Assembly: GCF_001544215.1 (NCBI RefSeq)
Contig: NZ_BCQB01000003.1
Coordinates: 1 to 64,000 of the forward strand
DNA from: Enterococcus durans NBRC 100479 = LMG 10746
GTDB lineage: Bacteria; Bacillota; Bacilli; Lactobacillales; Enterococcaceae
Direction of reading: 5' to 3'
Length of the DNA stretch: 64,000 nucleotides
The position numbers and the translations under genes were made by a program. The notes beneath the pieces were generated by a model, which ran no database searches, had not been told where the DNA came from, and worked only from the letters and a program-made list of their open reading frames with translations. Positions within the stretch are counted from its first letter, which is position 1. Every line of letters starts with the position of its first letter. Of this stretch, positions 1 through 8,994 are shown in pieces.

Positions 1-108
1 ATATCAGAGTGACGAGTGAATGTCAACTGTTTTTTTAAAAGTTATTTTCGATTTCGTTTTTAGAAATCTTTCAGCAACTCGTATATCATAACTTATCTTT
101 TGTTATTT

Positions 109-232
109 GTCAAGAACTTTTTTGAAGTTTTTCTTGATTAAATCAAGCTTTTCAATAGGTTCTTTTAAAACGACTTAGTTATCTTATCATGCGGTCACCC
201 ACACGTCAAGAACTTTTTTTAAAGTTTCTTTT
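109..232. repeat. Pair of short direct repeats in left-edge intergenic region
   Basis: Two copies of about 26 nt beginning GTCAAGAACTTTTTT lie at 109-135 and 205-232 with a few mismatches, in an AT-rich region of about 450 nt with no gene. Apart from these copies and the terminator at its right end I see nothing in bases 1-455. The origin of the repeats is unknown. Confidence 0.5.
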
Positions 233-455
233 AGAAAATAATCAAAGCCATTTTTCTCAAATCAACGTTGTTAAATTTACCATGTAAGACAGCAAGCGTC
301 AATAGTAATTTTTAGTCTAATTTTGTCCCAGATGGTCGGTTCAAAAAGCAATTATTCGTCTTTTACACAAAAGTACTGGCGCTATCTGGTATATTTCCAG
401 AAAACAACAAGAATTTACTTAACATTCATGCCAATCCAGCCTAAAATGAGTAGAA

Positions 456-490
456 AAAAGAAACTTGAAATAAATTCAAGTTTCTTTTAG
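456..490 (-). terminator. Intrinsic terminator of the S1/hypothetical gene pair
   Basis: Inverted repeat with arms AAGAAACTTGAA and TTCAAGTTTCTT and a short AT loop, followed on the minus strand by a T-run. It sits directly after the stop of the minus-strand gene ending at 505. Confidence 0.8.
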
Positions 491-504
491 TTTCAACTAT
501 TACA

Positions 505-867
505 TCAAAAGAAAGGAACCCCTTCAACTTCGTAAGTTCCAAGAACAGAACGCATCTGACCTGAGTCTTCCCAAAGATATCCTTCGCCTAATTTTTCACT
601 TTGGCTCTTTTGCTCTGTTTCAAAAACAAATAATGGGATATTCTCATGGTTAATATGTGTATTCGTCAACTCCATCAAGTCAATCTTACTAACATCAATA
701 TGAACAATTTCCTTCAAAAAGCTAAGTATGTTTGCTAAACCAGTCTTTTCCTCTGAAAGTTCTGCTAACGCAAACTCCAGTTTATCATCAACTGAATGGA
801 CTAAAAACTTTTTCGATCCATCCTCCAAATGCAACATGATTGTTCCAGCGACTCTTTTGCTTGCCAA
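505..867 (-). CDS. Conserved hypothetical protein, 120 aa
   Basis: I do not recognise a named family. The predicted protein is soluble and acidic, with no signal peptide or membrane segment, and ends in a conserved-looking GxYLWEDSGQMRSVLG stretch near residues 97-112. The start is taken as TTG at 867 because GAGGTGG lies five bases upstream; an alternative TTG at 885 has no ribosome binding site. It follows the S1-domain gene by 73 bases on the same strand and shares its terminator, so it is probably cotranscribed with it. Function unknown. Confidence 0.7.
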   Translation of the reverse strand: MASKRVAGTIMLHLEDGSKKFLVHSVDDKLEFALAELSEEKTGLANILSFLKEIVHIDVSKIDLMELTNTHINHENIPLFVFETEQKSQSEKLGEGYLWEDSGQMRSVLGTYEVEGVPFF

Positions 868-940
868 AATTTCCACCTCGATCAATTTGTTCTATGGCTT
901 ACGTAAAAATTCTAGCACATTTTCAGAAAAAATACACTTT

Positions 941-1321
941 TTATTTCTTATTTTCTTTCTGTTCTAATTCCGCCAAAGCTTCACTTACCCAGATAGGAAG
1001 TTGCTCTGCAATGGTCGCAAACCCAATTTTTTTGTTTTTATTTGTAAAATATCTCTTTCTTCGATACGGAATCACGGGGCTTTTTTTCTCTAATGTACGC
1101 AATGACAAACTGATTTTTTTTGAATATTCATCAATATCAATGATCTGAACCGTTACTGGTTGGCCGACTTTTAACAAGCTATGAATACTTTTTGTATAAC
1201 CTGACTGTACTTCTGAAACGTGGATCAACCCTTGCGTTTCTTCGTCTAAAGACACAAATGCGCCATAAGGCTGTATTCCAGTTATTTTTCCTTTGATTAT
1301 TTGTCCAATTTTATATGTCAT
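941..1321 (-). CDS. yugI: S1 RNA-binding domain protein, YugI/CvfD (GSP13) family
   Basis: A 126-aa protein that starts directly with an S1 OB-fold domain (residues 1-75, with the typical GKITGIQPYGAFVSL and GLIHVSEV segments), followed by a basic linker and a helical C-terminal tail. Members of this family (general stress protein 13 of Bacillus, CvfD of streptococci) bind RNA and ribosomes and act as post-transcriptional regulators; that role is from family knowledge. The ATG at 1321 is chosen because a GAGGGAAG ribosome binding site precedes it and homology begins there; a longer in-frame reading to 1486 would add unrelated residues overlapping the divergent lyase gene. Neighbour: a hypothetical gene downstream. 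Confidence 0.85.
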   Translation of the reverse strand: MTYKIGQIIKGKITGIQPYGAFVSLDEETQGLIHVSEVQSGYTKSIHSLLKVGQPVTVQIIDIDEYSKKISLSLRTLEKKSPVIPYRRKRYFTNKNKKIGFATIAEQLPIWVSEALAELEQKENKK

Positions 1322-1408
1322 GTACTTCCCTCTCTTCGCATTTATCATTATACTGTAAATGTTAGAAAAAAAGAAGTTCTGAGAAGAATCAAAAATGGGG
1401 GCCATCAA

Positions 1409-2575
1409 ATGAATGAATTTGATAAAAAAATTGCAAGAAGAAATACGGAAAGCGTCAAATGGGATTCGATAGCGCAAACTTATCATGCGAACGATCTGTT
1501 ACCATTATGGGTTGCAGACATGGACTTTTTGTCTCCTACCAGTGTAAAACAGGCATTTGAAAAGTACGTTTCACATGGTCTTTTCGGGTATTCGATCATC
1601 AGCGACGAATTGTATCAAGCTGTGATTGATTGGGAGAAAGAGCAGCACGATGTCTCTTTAGCCAAAGAAAATATTACCTTCACTAGTGGGGTATTAGCTA
1701 GTTTAGCGGTTGCTATCCAGACATTTACTGAAGTAGGCGATCGTATCTTGATCCACGATCCCGTCTATCCTCCATTTGCATCTATTGTGGAAAATAACCA
1801 ACGACAACTCGTACGGAGTAAATTGATAGAAAAAGACCATAAATTTATGATGGATTTTGAGGATATGGAAGAAAAAATGATTACCGAAAACGTGAAAGTA
1901 ATGATCCTTTGCAATCCACATAACCCCGGTGGTCGCGTATGGACGAGAGAAGAATTGATTAAAGTAGTCGCTCTTTGCTTAAAACATGATGTTCTGCTTT
2001 TTAGCGATGAAATCCATCAAGATTTAGTTTTTGCTCCTCATACATTCACTTCAATGCTTACTATTGATGAATCTTTAAATGATTCTTTGGTCGTTTTCAC
2101 TTCTGCTACAAAAACATTTAACTTAGCAGCGATCAAAAATTCAATGGTATTTATAAAAAATCCAACGTTAAAAGCAGCGTTTGAAAAGAAACTCGTGATG
2201 AATCAACAGCATGAGGTGAATACATTCGGCTTGATCGGTACCAAGGCAGCTTACGATACTGGTTCGGACTGGCTAAGCAAACTTCTCCCTTATTTAAAAA
2301 ACAATGCAGAATTAGCCCAAGATTATTTCAAAGAAAACTTGCCTGGAGTACGCGTGATGATACCTGAAGGAACCTATTTGATGTGGTTGGATTTTTCTGC
2401 TTATGAAGAGGACGACCAAACTCTAGAACAGTTACTGGTAACAAAAGGAAAAGTAGTATTGAACCCTGGAATTACTTTTGGTCCTGCTGGCCACTCGCAT
2501 ATGCGTTTAAATCTTGCATGCCCTAAAGAAGTGTTGTTGGATGGATTGGAACGAATCAAAAAAACATTTGCCTAA
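1409..2575 (+). CDS. MalY/PatB family PLP-dependent aminotransferase-fold C-S lyase
   Basis: A 388-aa fold-type I PLP enzyme. The family cleaves C-S bonds (cystathionine beta-lyase type) or transaminates. Visible are the substrate-side WVADMDF motif near residue 33, the CNPHNPGG motif near 170, the DEIHQDL segment near 200 and the PLP lysine in SATKTFNLA near residue 234, all in the expected order and spacing, with a normal family length. The ATG at 1409 is preceded by a GGGGG tract; an upstream in-frame region from 1301 overlaps the divergent S1 gene and is not part of the family. A single-gene transcript ending in the hairpin at 2578 is likely. The exact substrate cannot be told from sequence. 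Confidence 0.9.
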   Translation: MNEFDKKIARRNTESVKWDSIAQTYHANDLLPLWVADMDFLSPTSVKQAFEKYVSHGLFGYSIISDELYQAVIDWEKEQHDVSLAKENITFTSGVLASLAVAIQTFTEVGDRILIHDPVYPPFASIVENNQRQLVRSKLIEKDHKFMMDFEDMEEKMITENVKVMILCNPHNPGGRVWTREELIKVVALCLKHDVLLFSDEIHQDLVFAPHTFTSMLTIDESLNDSLVVFTSATKTFNLAAIKNSMVFIKNPTLKAAFEKKLVMNQQHEVNTFGLIGTKAAYDTGSDWLSKLLPYLKNNAELAQDYFKENLPGVRVMIPEGTYLMWLDFSAYEEDDQTLEQLLVTKGKVVLNPGITFGPAGHSHMRLNLACPKEVLLDGLERIKKTFA

Positions 2576-2577
2576 TA

Positions 2578-2614
2578 AAAAAGTCGAAGCAGCGTAACGC
2601 TGCTTCGACTTTTT
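2578..2614. terminator. Bidirectional intrinsic terminator
   Basis: Near-perfect inverted repeat with arms AAGTCGAAGCAGCG and CGCTGCTTCGACTT plus T-runs on both strands, placed between two convergent genes (the MalY/PatB lyase and cyclophilin). Confidence 0.9.
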
Positions 2615-2618
2615 ATTC

Positions 2619-3203
2619 TTATTCTGAAATCTCAATTGTTTCAATTACAACATCGTGAACAGGTCTATCTTGTGGGCCACGTTGCGCATTTGCGATTTCA
2701 TCCACTGTGTTCATGCCGTCAACGACATGTCCAAAAACAGTATGACGGAAATCAAGCCATGGTGTACCACCTTTTTTATACGCTTCGATGATTTCAGCAG
2801 GGAAACCTGCCCCTTCTAATTGACCAAGCATATTTGCAGGTACATTTTCATTATTTACGATAAAGAATTGACTACCGTTCGTATTTGGTCCTGAGTTTGC
2901 CATAGATAAAGCGCCACGTAGATTGAATAGCTCGCGGCTGAATTCATCCTCGAAACTTTCACCATAGATACTTTCGCCACCCATGCCTGTTCCAGTTGGA
3001 TCGCCACCTTGGATCATAAAGTCTGGAATAACACGGTGGAAGATTACACCGTCATAGTATCCTTTTTTAGCTAATTCGATAAAGTTTTTAACAGTTTTTG
3101 GTGCTAATTCAGGAAATAATTGTACCGTGATTTCTCCTCGATTTGTTTTAATAACTGCTTTTGGACCCTTCTCATTTGCTAGATTCAATTGTGGGAATGC
3201 CAT
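2619..3203 (-). CDS. ppiB: Cyclophilin-type peptidyl-prolyl cis-trans isomerase
   Basis: A 194-aa cytoplasmic cyclophilin with no signal peptide. It shows the [15 protein letters not shown] catalytic segment (about residues 55-70), the [18 protein letters not shown] core (about 97-114) and the [11 protein letters not shown] motif near 160. It catalyses cis/trans isomerisation of X-Pro bonds during protein folding. Compared with the shortest bacterial cyclophilins there is an insertion around residues 118-150 ([14 protein letters not shown] onward), as is usual in lactic acid bacteria. An AGGAGG ribosome binding site precedes the ATG. Apparently monocistronic. Confidence 0.95.
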   Translation of the reverse strand: MAFPQLNLANEKGPKAVIKTNRGEITVQLFPELAPKTVKNFIELAKKGYYDGVIFHRVIPDFMIQGGDPTGTGMGGESIYGESFEDEFSRELFNLRGALSMANSGPNTNGSQFFIVNNENVPANMLGQLEGAGFPAEIIEAYKKGGTPWLDFRHTVFGHVVDGMNTVDEIANAQRGPQDRPVHDVVIETIEISE

Positions 3204-3517
3204 AGTATTTTCCTCCTAATTTTTATTACTACAAATGCAATAATAACATATTCTATCTAGTCACTGTTAAATGAAACACAAGAAAAATCAAAAGACTAGG
3301 TTACATAGTTTAAAACGATTATGTACCTTTTTCCGAAATGCGGATACTTATCTGCTATTTGCTTATAAGCGGATCTTATCCTCGAAACAAGTATCATACT
3401 CGAAGCACTAGTATTCGTAAATATCACATCTCTAACTGAACGAATAATTCTCTCAATAAGTGAGAAAAATTTTTATTGCTTTTTTTCAAATTCATTTATT
3501 TTTAACGGTTAATCTAT

Positions 3518-3551
3518 TTGAGAAGAATTCTCAATTAAATTCTGCTATAGT
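3518..3551 (+). promoter_or_regulatory. Extended -10 promoter with upstream 7-3-7 palindrome
   Basis: TGCTATAGT (extended -10, 3543-3551) lies upstream of the ferredoxin-NADP reductase gene. The -35 is poor, but a perfect 7-3-7 inverted repeat, TTGAGAA GAA TTCTCAA (3518-3534), covers that region and is a candidate operator. The rest of the 3204-3517 gap is AT-rich, with a weak hairpin at 3299-3327 and no ORF. Confidence 0.45.
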
Positions 3552-3575
3552 GTGTCTATGGGGAGGAATCATTTT

Positions 3576-4574
3576 ATGGAAATCTACGATATTACAATTA
3601 TTGGTGCTGGTCCAGTAGGTATGTTTGCAGCCTTCTACGCAGGTATGCGGCAAGCGAAAACAAAGATTATTGATAGTTTACCTCAATTAGGAGGGCAATT
3701 ATCGACACTTTACCCTGAAAAATATATCTATGACATTCCTGGGTACCCGGCAATCAAAGCGAGTGAACTGGTAGGAAATCTTGAAAAGCAATTGACAACG
3801 TTCAATCATACCTTTCAATTAAATGAAGAAGTCCTTTCAATCACGAAGGATGAAGATATCATTGAAATTACTACAACAAAAGGAATCCATTATTCTAAAG
3901 CAGCAATTTTAACTTTGGGGAATGGCTCTTTTCAACCTAGAAAATTGAATTTACCTGATGCAACCACTTATGAAAACCATGGCATTGATTATTTTGTAAA
4001 TGATTTGATGAAATATGCAGGAAAAAAGGTCGCAATTGCTGGTGGTGGCGACTCCGCAATTGACTGGGCTTTGATGCTTGAACCTATTGCAAGTGAAGTT
4101 TATTTGATCCATCGGCGTTCTGAATTCAGAGGCCATGAACATAGTGTGAACCTATTAAAGTCTTCTTCTGTCAATCTATTGACTCCCTATCTTATCGAGA
4201 GTTTGTCTGGCGAAAATGGTGAATTAACAGATATCCGTTTACAAATGGTCAAGAGTGATGAAACAATCGATTTGATGGTTGATTCCTTAATTGTTAATTA
4301 TGGCTTTACATCGAATCTTGAACATCTTGCTACGTGGGGGCTCGAAAGCTCAAGAAATGCTATTGCTGTAAATTCCGATATGTCTACTTCTGTTCCCGGT
4401 ATCTATGCGGCGGGAGATATCTGCTCTTATGATGGGAAAGTAAAGTTGATTGCGACTGGTTTCGGTGAAGCTCCAACTGCTGTTAACAATGCGCTACATT
4501 TCATCAATCCTAAAGAGCGGGCACAACCTGGGCATAGTACAAGTCTATATGACAACACGATGCGAAGAAAATAA
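3576..4574 (+). CDS. Ferredoxin--NADP(+) reductase, thioredoxin-reductase-like type 2 (YumC family)
   Basis: A 332-aa flavoprotein. The FAD-binding GAGPVG motif lies near residue 11, the NADPH-binding IAGGGDSA motif near 155, and the C-terminal FAD motif GIYAAGDI near 272. The redox CxxC of true thioredoxin reductases is absent at the expected position, so it belongs to the YumC-type ferredoxin/flavodoxin-NADP reductases, which pass electrons between NADPH and ferredoxin or flavodoxin. The ATG at 3576 follows GGGGAGG at 3560-3566; an upstream ATG at 3558 lies inside that binding site. Monocistronic with its own promoter. Confidence 0.9.
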   Translation: MEIYDITIIGAGPVGMFAAFYAGMRQAKTKIIDSLPQLGGQLSTLYPEKYIYDIPGYPAIKASELVGNLEKQLTTFNHTFQLNEEVLSITKDEDIIEITTTKGIHYSKAAILTLGNGSFQPRKLNLPDATTYENHGIDYFVNDLMKYAGKKVAIAGGGDSAIDWALMLEPIASEVYLIHRRSEFRGHEHSVNLLKSSSVNLLTPYLIESLSGENGELTDIRLQMVKSDETIDLMVDSLIVNYGFTSNLEHLATWGLESSRNAIAVNSDMSTSVPGIYAAGDICSYDGKVKLIATGFGEAPTAVNNALHFINPKERAQPGHSTSLYDNTMRRK

Positions 4575-4694
4575 CTATTTTTCAGATGATATGAGTACAA
4601 CCTGACAGGGCTATCTCAAATGATCATTTTTTACTTTTTCATCCGAATGAGCTACCATTAACTCGATAGGAAATGGTAAAAAAGGAGGAACAAC

Positions 4695-5204
4695 ATGGTT
4701 ATAAAAACTGAAACTTTAGAAGAAAAAGCACGGGATCTATTGAAAGAGCGTGGCGTAGAAACAGCTGACATTGCAGAATTAGTGATGTTTTTACAAAAAG
4801 ATTATATCTCTGATCTTACTTTGGCGGATTGCATCGAAAGCATCAATGCTGTTTTAACGAAACGGGAAGTGCATAACGCGATCATCACAGGTGTGCAATT
4901 GGATATCTTAGCTGAAGAAAACAAATTGATGGCTCCTTTGCAACATATTATTGAAGATGACGAAGGACTGTATGGGATAGATGAAATATTAGCGTTATCG
5001 ATCGTGAATGTCTACGGAACGATTGGTTTTACGAACTATGGCTACATCGACAAAGTAAAACCTGGTATCCTAAAAAAATTAAACAGTCATGATGGAAAAA
5101 ACGTGCATACATTTTTAGATGATATCGTGGGAGCGATTGCTGCTTCTGCTGCTAGTCGTCTCGCGCATCAAGAACCAGAAAAGCGGAGCCGATTAACTCA
5201 GTAA
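4695..5204 (+). CDS. Phosphatidylglycerophosphatase A-like protein (YutG family)
   Basis: A 169-aa PgpA/YutG family protein. PgpA enzymes dephosphorylate phosphatidylglycerophosphate to phosphatidylglycerol. Family signatures visible are GTIGFTNYGYID near residue 115 and the acidic DDIVGAIAAS near 138. The strongly hydrophobic helices of E. coli PgpA are not evident, so this is the shorter soluble-looking Firmicutes branch, where the activity is less certain. AAAGGAGG precedes the ATG. It lies close to the yutD/yutF-like genes, as yutG does in Bacillus. A convergent terminator follows. Confidence 0.75.
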   Translation: MVIKTETLEEKARDLLKERGVETADIAELVMFLQKDYISDLTLADCIESINAVLTKREVHNAIITGVQLDILAEENKLMAPLQHIIEDDEGLYGIDEILALSIVNVYGTIGFTNYGYIDKVKPGILKKLNSHDGKNVHTFLDDIVGAIAASAASRLAHQEPEKRSRLTQ

Positions 5205-5250
5205 TACAAATCTATAAGAAGTAAATGAAAGCTGAAACTTGATCGAAAAA

Positions 5251-5301
5251 AGGAAGGAACTCTACTAACGTCTATACGTTGTGTGAGTCCTTCCTTTTTA
5301 T
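5251..5301. terminator. Bidirectional terminator
   Basis: Inverted repeat with arms AAGGAAGGAACTC and GAGTCCTTCCTT and a loop of about 20 nt, followed by T-runs on both strands. It lies between the convergent YutG-like gene and the membrane protein gene. Confidence 0.75.
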
Positions 5302-5942
5302 TTTTCTTTTTTTAATTCTCTTTTTCCAATAAAAATGAACAATGCAAAAAACAGTTCAATTAAAACAAAAAACAAAATAAAACTATGCATAAAAAACTGT
5401 TCTGGCAATACATTTATGATTGGATCAGTAGCTGGATTGAATAGCCAGTCTTCATTATTAAAAATGGTTTCATGAAAAAGAATGAAGAAACGATCGAATC
5501 CTATCGCCATGAAAAAACCTAATACGATCGGTACGAACATACCAATCTGGAATGGGCGGATCAAACGCCAAAATCGTTTATTTTTCTTCAAGTAAACAAG
5601 AAAATAAATACTAGGAATCAACGTAACGGCCAATACAAGATAATCGATCAGAAAAAGCCGTTTGACTTCGAAAAAGTGATGCGCACCACTTGCTGATACT
5701 GGAAAATCAGGTAATCTTAATCCTTTTTCAAACGGATTATTCAAATACCCCATCAAATGATCAAAGTTTTTTAACAATGTATCCTGATCAAGCGTTGTAT
5801 ACCTTAGGATATTCAAATGATCGATATCAAACACATACAATGGGCGAAAGTTGATGGTTATAGCAATAGCTAAACTGATCAACAGGAGGAACAAGCTGAT
5901 TATTCCAGCATATTCTCCCCAGATCCATCTCTTATTTTTCAT
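5298..5942 (-). CDS. TIGR01906/DUF1461 family integral membrane protein
   Basis: A 214-aa membrane protein with about four hydrophobic segments: residues 12-32, 98-118, 130-150 and 184-205. A large extracytoplasmic loop lies between the first two. The pattern and segments such as NPFEKGLRLPDFP and the terminal basic KRELKKEK fit the TIGR01906 (DUF1461) family, which occurs next to yutF-like HAD genes in lactic acid bacteria; the function is unknown. The ATG lies two bases after the TAA of the HAD gene with GGAG inside the upstream gene's end, so translation is probably coupled. Last gene of the yunD-like operon. Confidence 0.8.
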   Translation of the reverse strand: MKNKRWIWGEYAGIISLFLLLISLAIAITINFRPLYVFDIDHLNILRYTTLDQDTLLKNFDHLMGYLNNPFEKGLRLPDFPVSASGAHHFFEVKRLFLIDYLVLAVTLIPSIYFLVYLKKNKRFWRLIRPFQIGMFVPIVLGFFMAIGFDRFFILFHETIFNNEDWLFNPATDPIINVLPEQFFMHSFILFFVLIELFFALFIFIGKRELKKEK

Positions 5943-5943
5943 A

Positions 5944-6708
5944 TTAGAAACTCCAGTCGTCTAAAGAATCCAAGACATGCGTAGCCGGAATCGGCAAATT
6001 GGGAATATCCTCTTTCTTCGTAAAACCAGATAACACTAATAGCGTATCGATACCATTACGGATACCTGCTTGAATATCTGTTTCATAATTATCCCCAACC
6101 ATGACTACTTCTTCTTTTTTCAGTCCCAACTGCTCCACTGCTTTATCCATGATAATTGCTTCAGGTTTGCCAATATAAATGGGTGGTGTCTGTGTAGCTG
6201 TTTCAACAAAAGAGATCACAGAACCAGCTCCCGGTAGCAATCCGCGTTCTGTTGGGATATTTTTATCTGGATTCGTTCCAATAAAAGTCGCACCCTTTTG
6301 AATAGCTAAAGTTGCTTTCACAACCTTCTCATAAGTTAAATAATTATCTAGACCAACAACAACATAATCTGGATCTGCTTCCTCCCACTCGAAACCTGCT
6401 TCTAAAATCAAATCGATCAGACCAGCTTCGCCGATCACATATACTTTATTGCCCTTGTTGTCAGCTTTCATATAATCGATTGTCGCAAGTGTAGCTGTAT
6501 AAACAGTTTTTGGTTCAACGTGGATATCAAATTCATTTGCTAATCGGTTGGCGACTGTTTCTGGGCTCTTAGTTGTATTGTTGGTCACAAAAATAAACGG
6601 TAAGTTTCTTTTTTGCAACTCTTCCACAAAACGTTTACCTGCTGGGATCGGCTCTGTTCCGCGATAAATTGTTCCATCTAAATCAATCAAGTATCCTTTA
6701 TAACTCAT
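5944..6708 (-). CDS. TIGR01457 family HAD hydrolase (NagD/YutF-like phosphatase)
   Basis: A 254-aa haloacid-dehalogenase phosphatase of the NagD/AraL/YutF group. HAD motif I is DLDGTIYRG (residues 9-17), motif II is FVTNNTT near 40, the motif III lysine lies in the GKPEAIIM region near 183, and motif IV is MVGDNYETDI near 205. These enzymes dephosphorylate small sugar or nucleotide phosphates; the substrate cannot be predicted. It lies between yutD-like and TIGR01906 genes with very short spacers, as in an operon. Confidence 0.9.
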   Translation of the reverse strand: MSYKGYLIDLDGTIYRGTEPIPAGKRFVEELQKRNLPFIFVTNNTTKSPETVANRLANEFDIHVEPKTVYTATLATIDYMKADNKGNKVYVIGEAGLIDLILEAGFEWEEADPDYVVVGLDNYLTYEKVVKATLAIQKGATFIGTNPDKNIPTERGLLPGAGSVISFVETATQTPPIYIGKPEAIIMDKAVEQLGLKKEEVVMVGDNYETDIQAGIRNGIDTLLVLSGFTKKEDIPNLPIPATHVLDSLDDWSF

Positions 6709-6715
6709 CTCTTCA

Positions 6716-7384
6716 CTACTCTTCCCTTTGTCTTATCGTAAAGTTCGTATTTGATTTTGGTTTTGCTGTATTCACTTTTGGTTTTACTGTTTCTTTGTTT
6801 GTTTGGTTTGTATTTCTTTTTTTGATGACCGGTTTTTTGTGATTTGAAGCTACGGGTACTTTCTTCTCATCAATATACGCCCGACCTTGGTTTTTCTTTT
6901 TTCTGCGACGTTGTGTACTTTTTTCTTTTTTGCCACCGATTCGCTCGATCACAAAATAAGCACAACCAAAATTGCAATATTCATACAAATAATCTTCTAG
7001 AGAGTCAATTCGTTGTTCTGGATGAGCACGTCTATTGTCTTCACGGAAAAAACCTTTTAATCTTAACTGTTCATAGCCCCAGTCACCAACGATATAATCA
7101 TACCTAGATAATACATCACTGTATCTTTCACCTAATTTTTCAGAATCAAACCCTTCACGATAATTCGTTACAAGTCGATACTGTCTTTCACCAATCAAAA
7201 AATTGGTTTCATCTAAAAAAGTAATTATTTCTCCTTTTACTTTTTCTGGTTTTGGTTCCTCAATGATTTCTTCTATGACTGCCGTAATCTCTTCTGTCAC
7301 AGTCTCATCTTCACTAGTTTCTGTTATGTTTTTTTCTTTTCTTTCGGATTCAACGTTTTGTTGCTTTTTTTGTTTAGCCGACAT
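6716..7384 (-). CDS. yutD: YutD family protein with long charged tails
   Basis: A 222-aa protein. The conserved YutD domain spans about residues 55-152 (FLIGERQYRLVTNYREGFD to CNFGCAYFVIERI). It is flanked by an acidic, Glu/Thr-rich N-terminal tail and by a basic Lys/Arg/Asn-rich C-terminal tail of about 65 residues, both probably disordered. Bacillus YutD is about half this length, so the tails are the unusual feature. A GGTGG ribosome binding site precedes the ATG. The gene is in the yunD operon. Function unknown. Confidence 0.85.
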   Translation of the reverse strand: MSAKQKKQQNVESERKEKNITETSEDETVTEEITAVIEEIIEEPKPEKVKGEIITFLDETNFLIGERQYRLVTNYREGFDSEKLGERYSDVLSRYDYIVGDWGYEQLRLKGFFREDNRRAHPEQRIDSLEDYLYEYCNFGCAYFVIERIGGKKEKSTQRRRKKKNQGRAYIDEKKVPVASNHKKPVIKKRNTNQTNKETVKPKVNTAKPKSNTNFTIRQREE

Positions 7385-7420
7385 GCTTTCACCACCTATC
7401 TTTCACATTATACCTTGTTT

Positions 7421-8803
7421 TTATTTTATTGGATAGTAAGCATTTAGGTAATTGCCTACGACACTTCGAATAAATTCTGGAAATAAGAACTCATTTTCTC
7501 CTGCAATTTCAATTGTTGGGAAAAAAGGAATGAACATGAAATGATCAACCGTAGTAAACGTGTACTTTTTTTCCAAGTCTATTGGTTTATTCAGCCAATA
7601 GACTTGATGATTTATCGCATCATATGAAATACCGCTATAAACGATCTGACCAAATATCTTACCTCGAAATCCCATTCCTTTCATAGGAAAATTCCGTAAA
7701 AAAGCTCGATTTTTTTCAATTTCTAATACTAAACGTATCAGATCACTTCCTTTGAGCGTAACATTCAACAGATGCATTGGATGAGGTAATGCCGTGTGGA
7801 GTTGATCTTGGTCTACGATGCCCTCTGGAATACTGGTTAAAAACAACCCGCTGTTTAAGATAGCACCCTCCGTTTTCCCTCTATATTTAATTGCTTCTAG
7901 TGCTTCATGGATAAACGAATATTCGTCATAGATATCTAGTGATAATTCAAAAGGGATCTCTGCCACTTTTTTCTCTGCTAACAACTGATGGCCTCTGTTC
8001 AAATATTCCTCGATTTCTTGTTCATCTTCGGCAAAAGACGTCATTGAATCAGTAGGTATCGCTTTGGCAGAATGAGCAACGATCTTTTTCTCTTCATCGA
8101 TCGTTAAATGTACTTCACCAACATATTGTCCATACTTGCCTGCCGCAGCCAGTTGAACAGTATTGATTACTCGCCCCTCTTTAAATAAATGATGGGTATG
8201 TGACCCTAAGATAACATCAATAGCAGGTAAATCCATCGCAATTTGACTATCGTCTTGAATCCCTAAATGACTCATCAAAACTAAAACGTCCACAGTTGAT
8301 CGTAACTCTTCAACAAGTTCTGGCAAGATGTCATAGGGATTACGGATATCCCAACCATTCGGACTATAAGTCAGAGGAAAAGGTGCAGTAAACGCAATCA
8401 ATCCGATTTTGGTATGCTCGGGCGTTTCGATCACTTTGAAACGTTTTGCCCATTTTGGTGGCTGTAACGTGTTTTTATCAAATAAATTATCTAACAAAAT
8501 ATCAAAGTTTGCTTGATCGTATAGGTGATTCAATTCTTTCTTAGCATTTCCCACACCTTCATTGTTTCCTATCGTCGCCGCATCATAACCTACTTCATTC
8601 ATCAGTTCAACATTTGCTTGACCATTTGTTGCTTCTGATAATGGATGCCAACGATCAGTAAAGTCACCGAGATCAACTGTGATCGTCGTTATCCCTTTCT
8701 TTTCGTTTTCTCGCTTTTTTTGATCGATGAACCGTCTGATTTTTGGCCAATTTTCTAAATGTGAATGTAAATCATTGGTATGTAAAAGAACTATATTTTC
8801 CAT
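7421..8803 (-). CDS. YunD-like metallophosphoesterase / 5'-nucleotidase
   Basis: A 460-aa two-domain enzyme. The N-terminal calcineurin-like metallophosphoesterase domain carries LLHTNDLHSH (residues 5-14), the DLGDFTDRW dimetal site near 50, a GNNEG motif near 85 and GSHTHH near 205. The C-terminal 5'-nucleotidase domain covers about 270-460. No signal peptide or sortase motif is present, so it acts in the cytoplasm like Bacillus YunD, unlike exported UshA/CD73 enzymes. The ATG at 8803 is preferred (GTGAGGCG upstream); the reading can extend to 8839 without a better start. First gene of the operon running to 5298. Confidence 0.85.
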   Translation of the reverse strand: MENIVLLHTNDLHSHLENWPKIRRFIDQKKRENEKKGITTITVDLGDFTDRWHPLSEATNGQANVELMNEVGYDAATIGNNEGVGNAKKELNHLYDQANFDILLDNLFDKNTLQPPKWAKRFKVIETPEHTKIGLIAFTAPFPLTYSPNGWDIRNPYDILPELVEELRSTVDVLVLMSHLGIQDDSQIAMDLPAIDVILGSHTHHLFKEGRVINTVQLAAAGKYGQYVGEVHLTIDEEKKIVAHSAKAIPTDSMTSFAEDEQEIEEYLNRGHQLLAEKKVAEIPFELSLDIYDEYSFIHEALEAIKYRGKTEGAILNSGLFLTSIPEGIVDQDQLHTALPHPMHLLNVTLKGSDLIRLVLEIEKNRAFLRNFPMKGMGFRGKIFGQIVYSGISYDAINHQVYWLNKPIDLEKKYTFTTVDHFMFIPFFPTIEIAGENEFLFPEFIRSVVGNYLNAYYPIK

Positions 8804-8918
8804 TTTATTTATTCGCCTCACTTTACTTAATAATACCATAGGGGATTTGAATGTTCACTTTGAAGGGATTCCTTTAACCAAGTCTCTCTTTCATTTATCA
8901 GCTGATTCGACATACATA

Positions 8919-8958
8919 AAAAAGAGCTGGCCCAATGAATGGGACAACTCTTTCAACT
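8919..8958 (-). terminator. Intrinsic terminator downstream of SRP RNA
   Basis: On the minus strand AAAGAG, TCCCA loop and TGGG..CTCTTT form a stem followed by TTTTTT. It is the first strong terminator after the SRP RNA and would end its transcript or that of tadA. Confidence 0.65.
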
Positions 8959-8994
8959 TTTCGAATAAATGGCTGCTATTGATGGATATACGGT

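Noticed and set aside
1-455. Downstream flank of an rRNA or tRNA operon
   Set aside because: The AT-rich text and direct repeats would fit, but no rRNA or tRNA sequence lies inside the window to support it.
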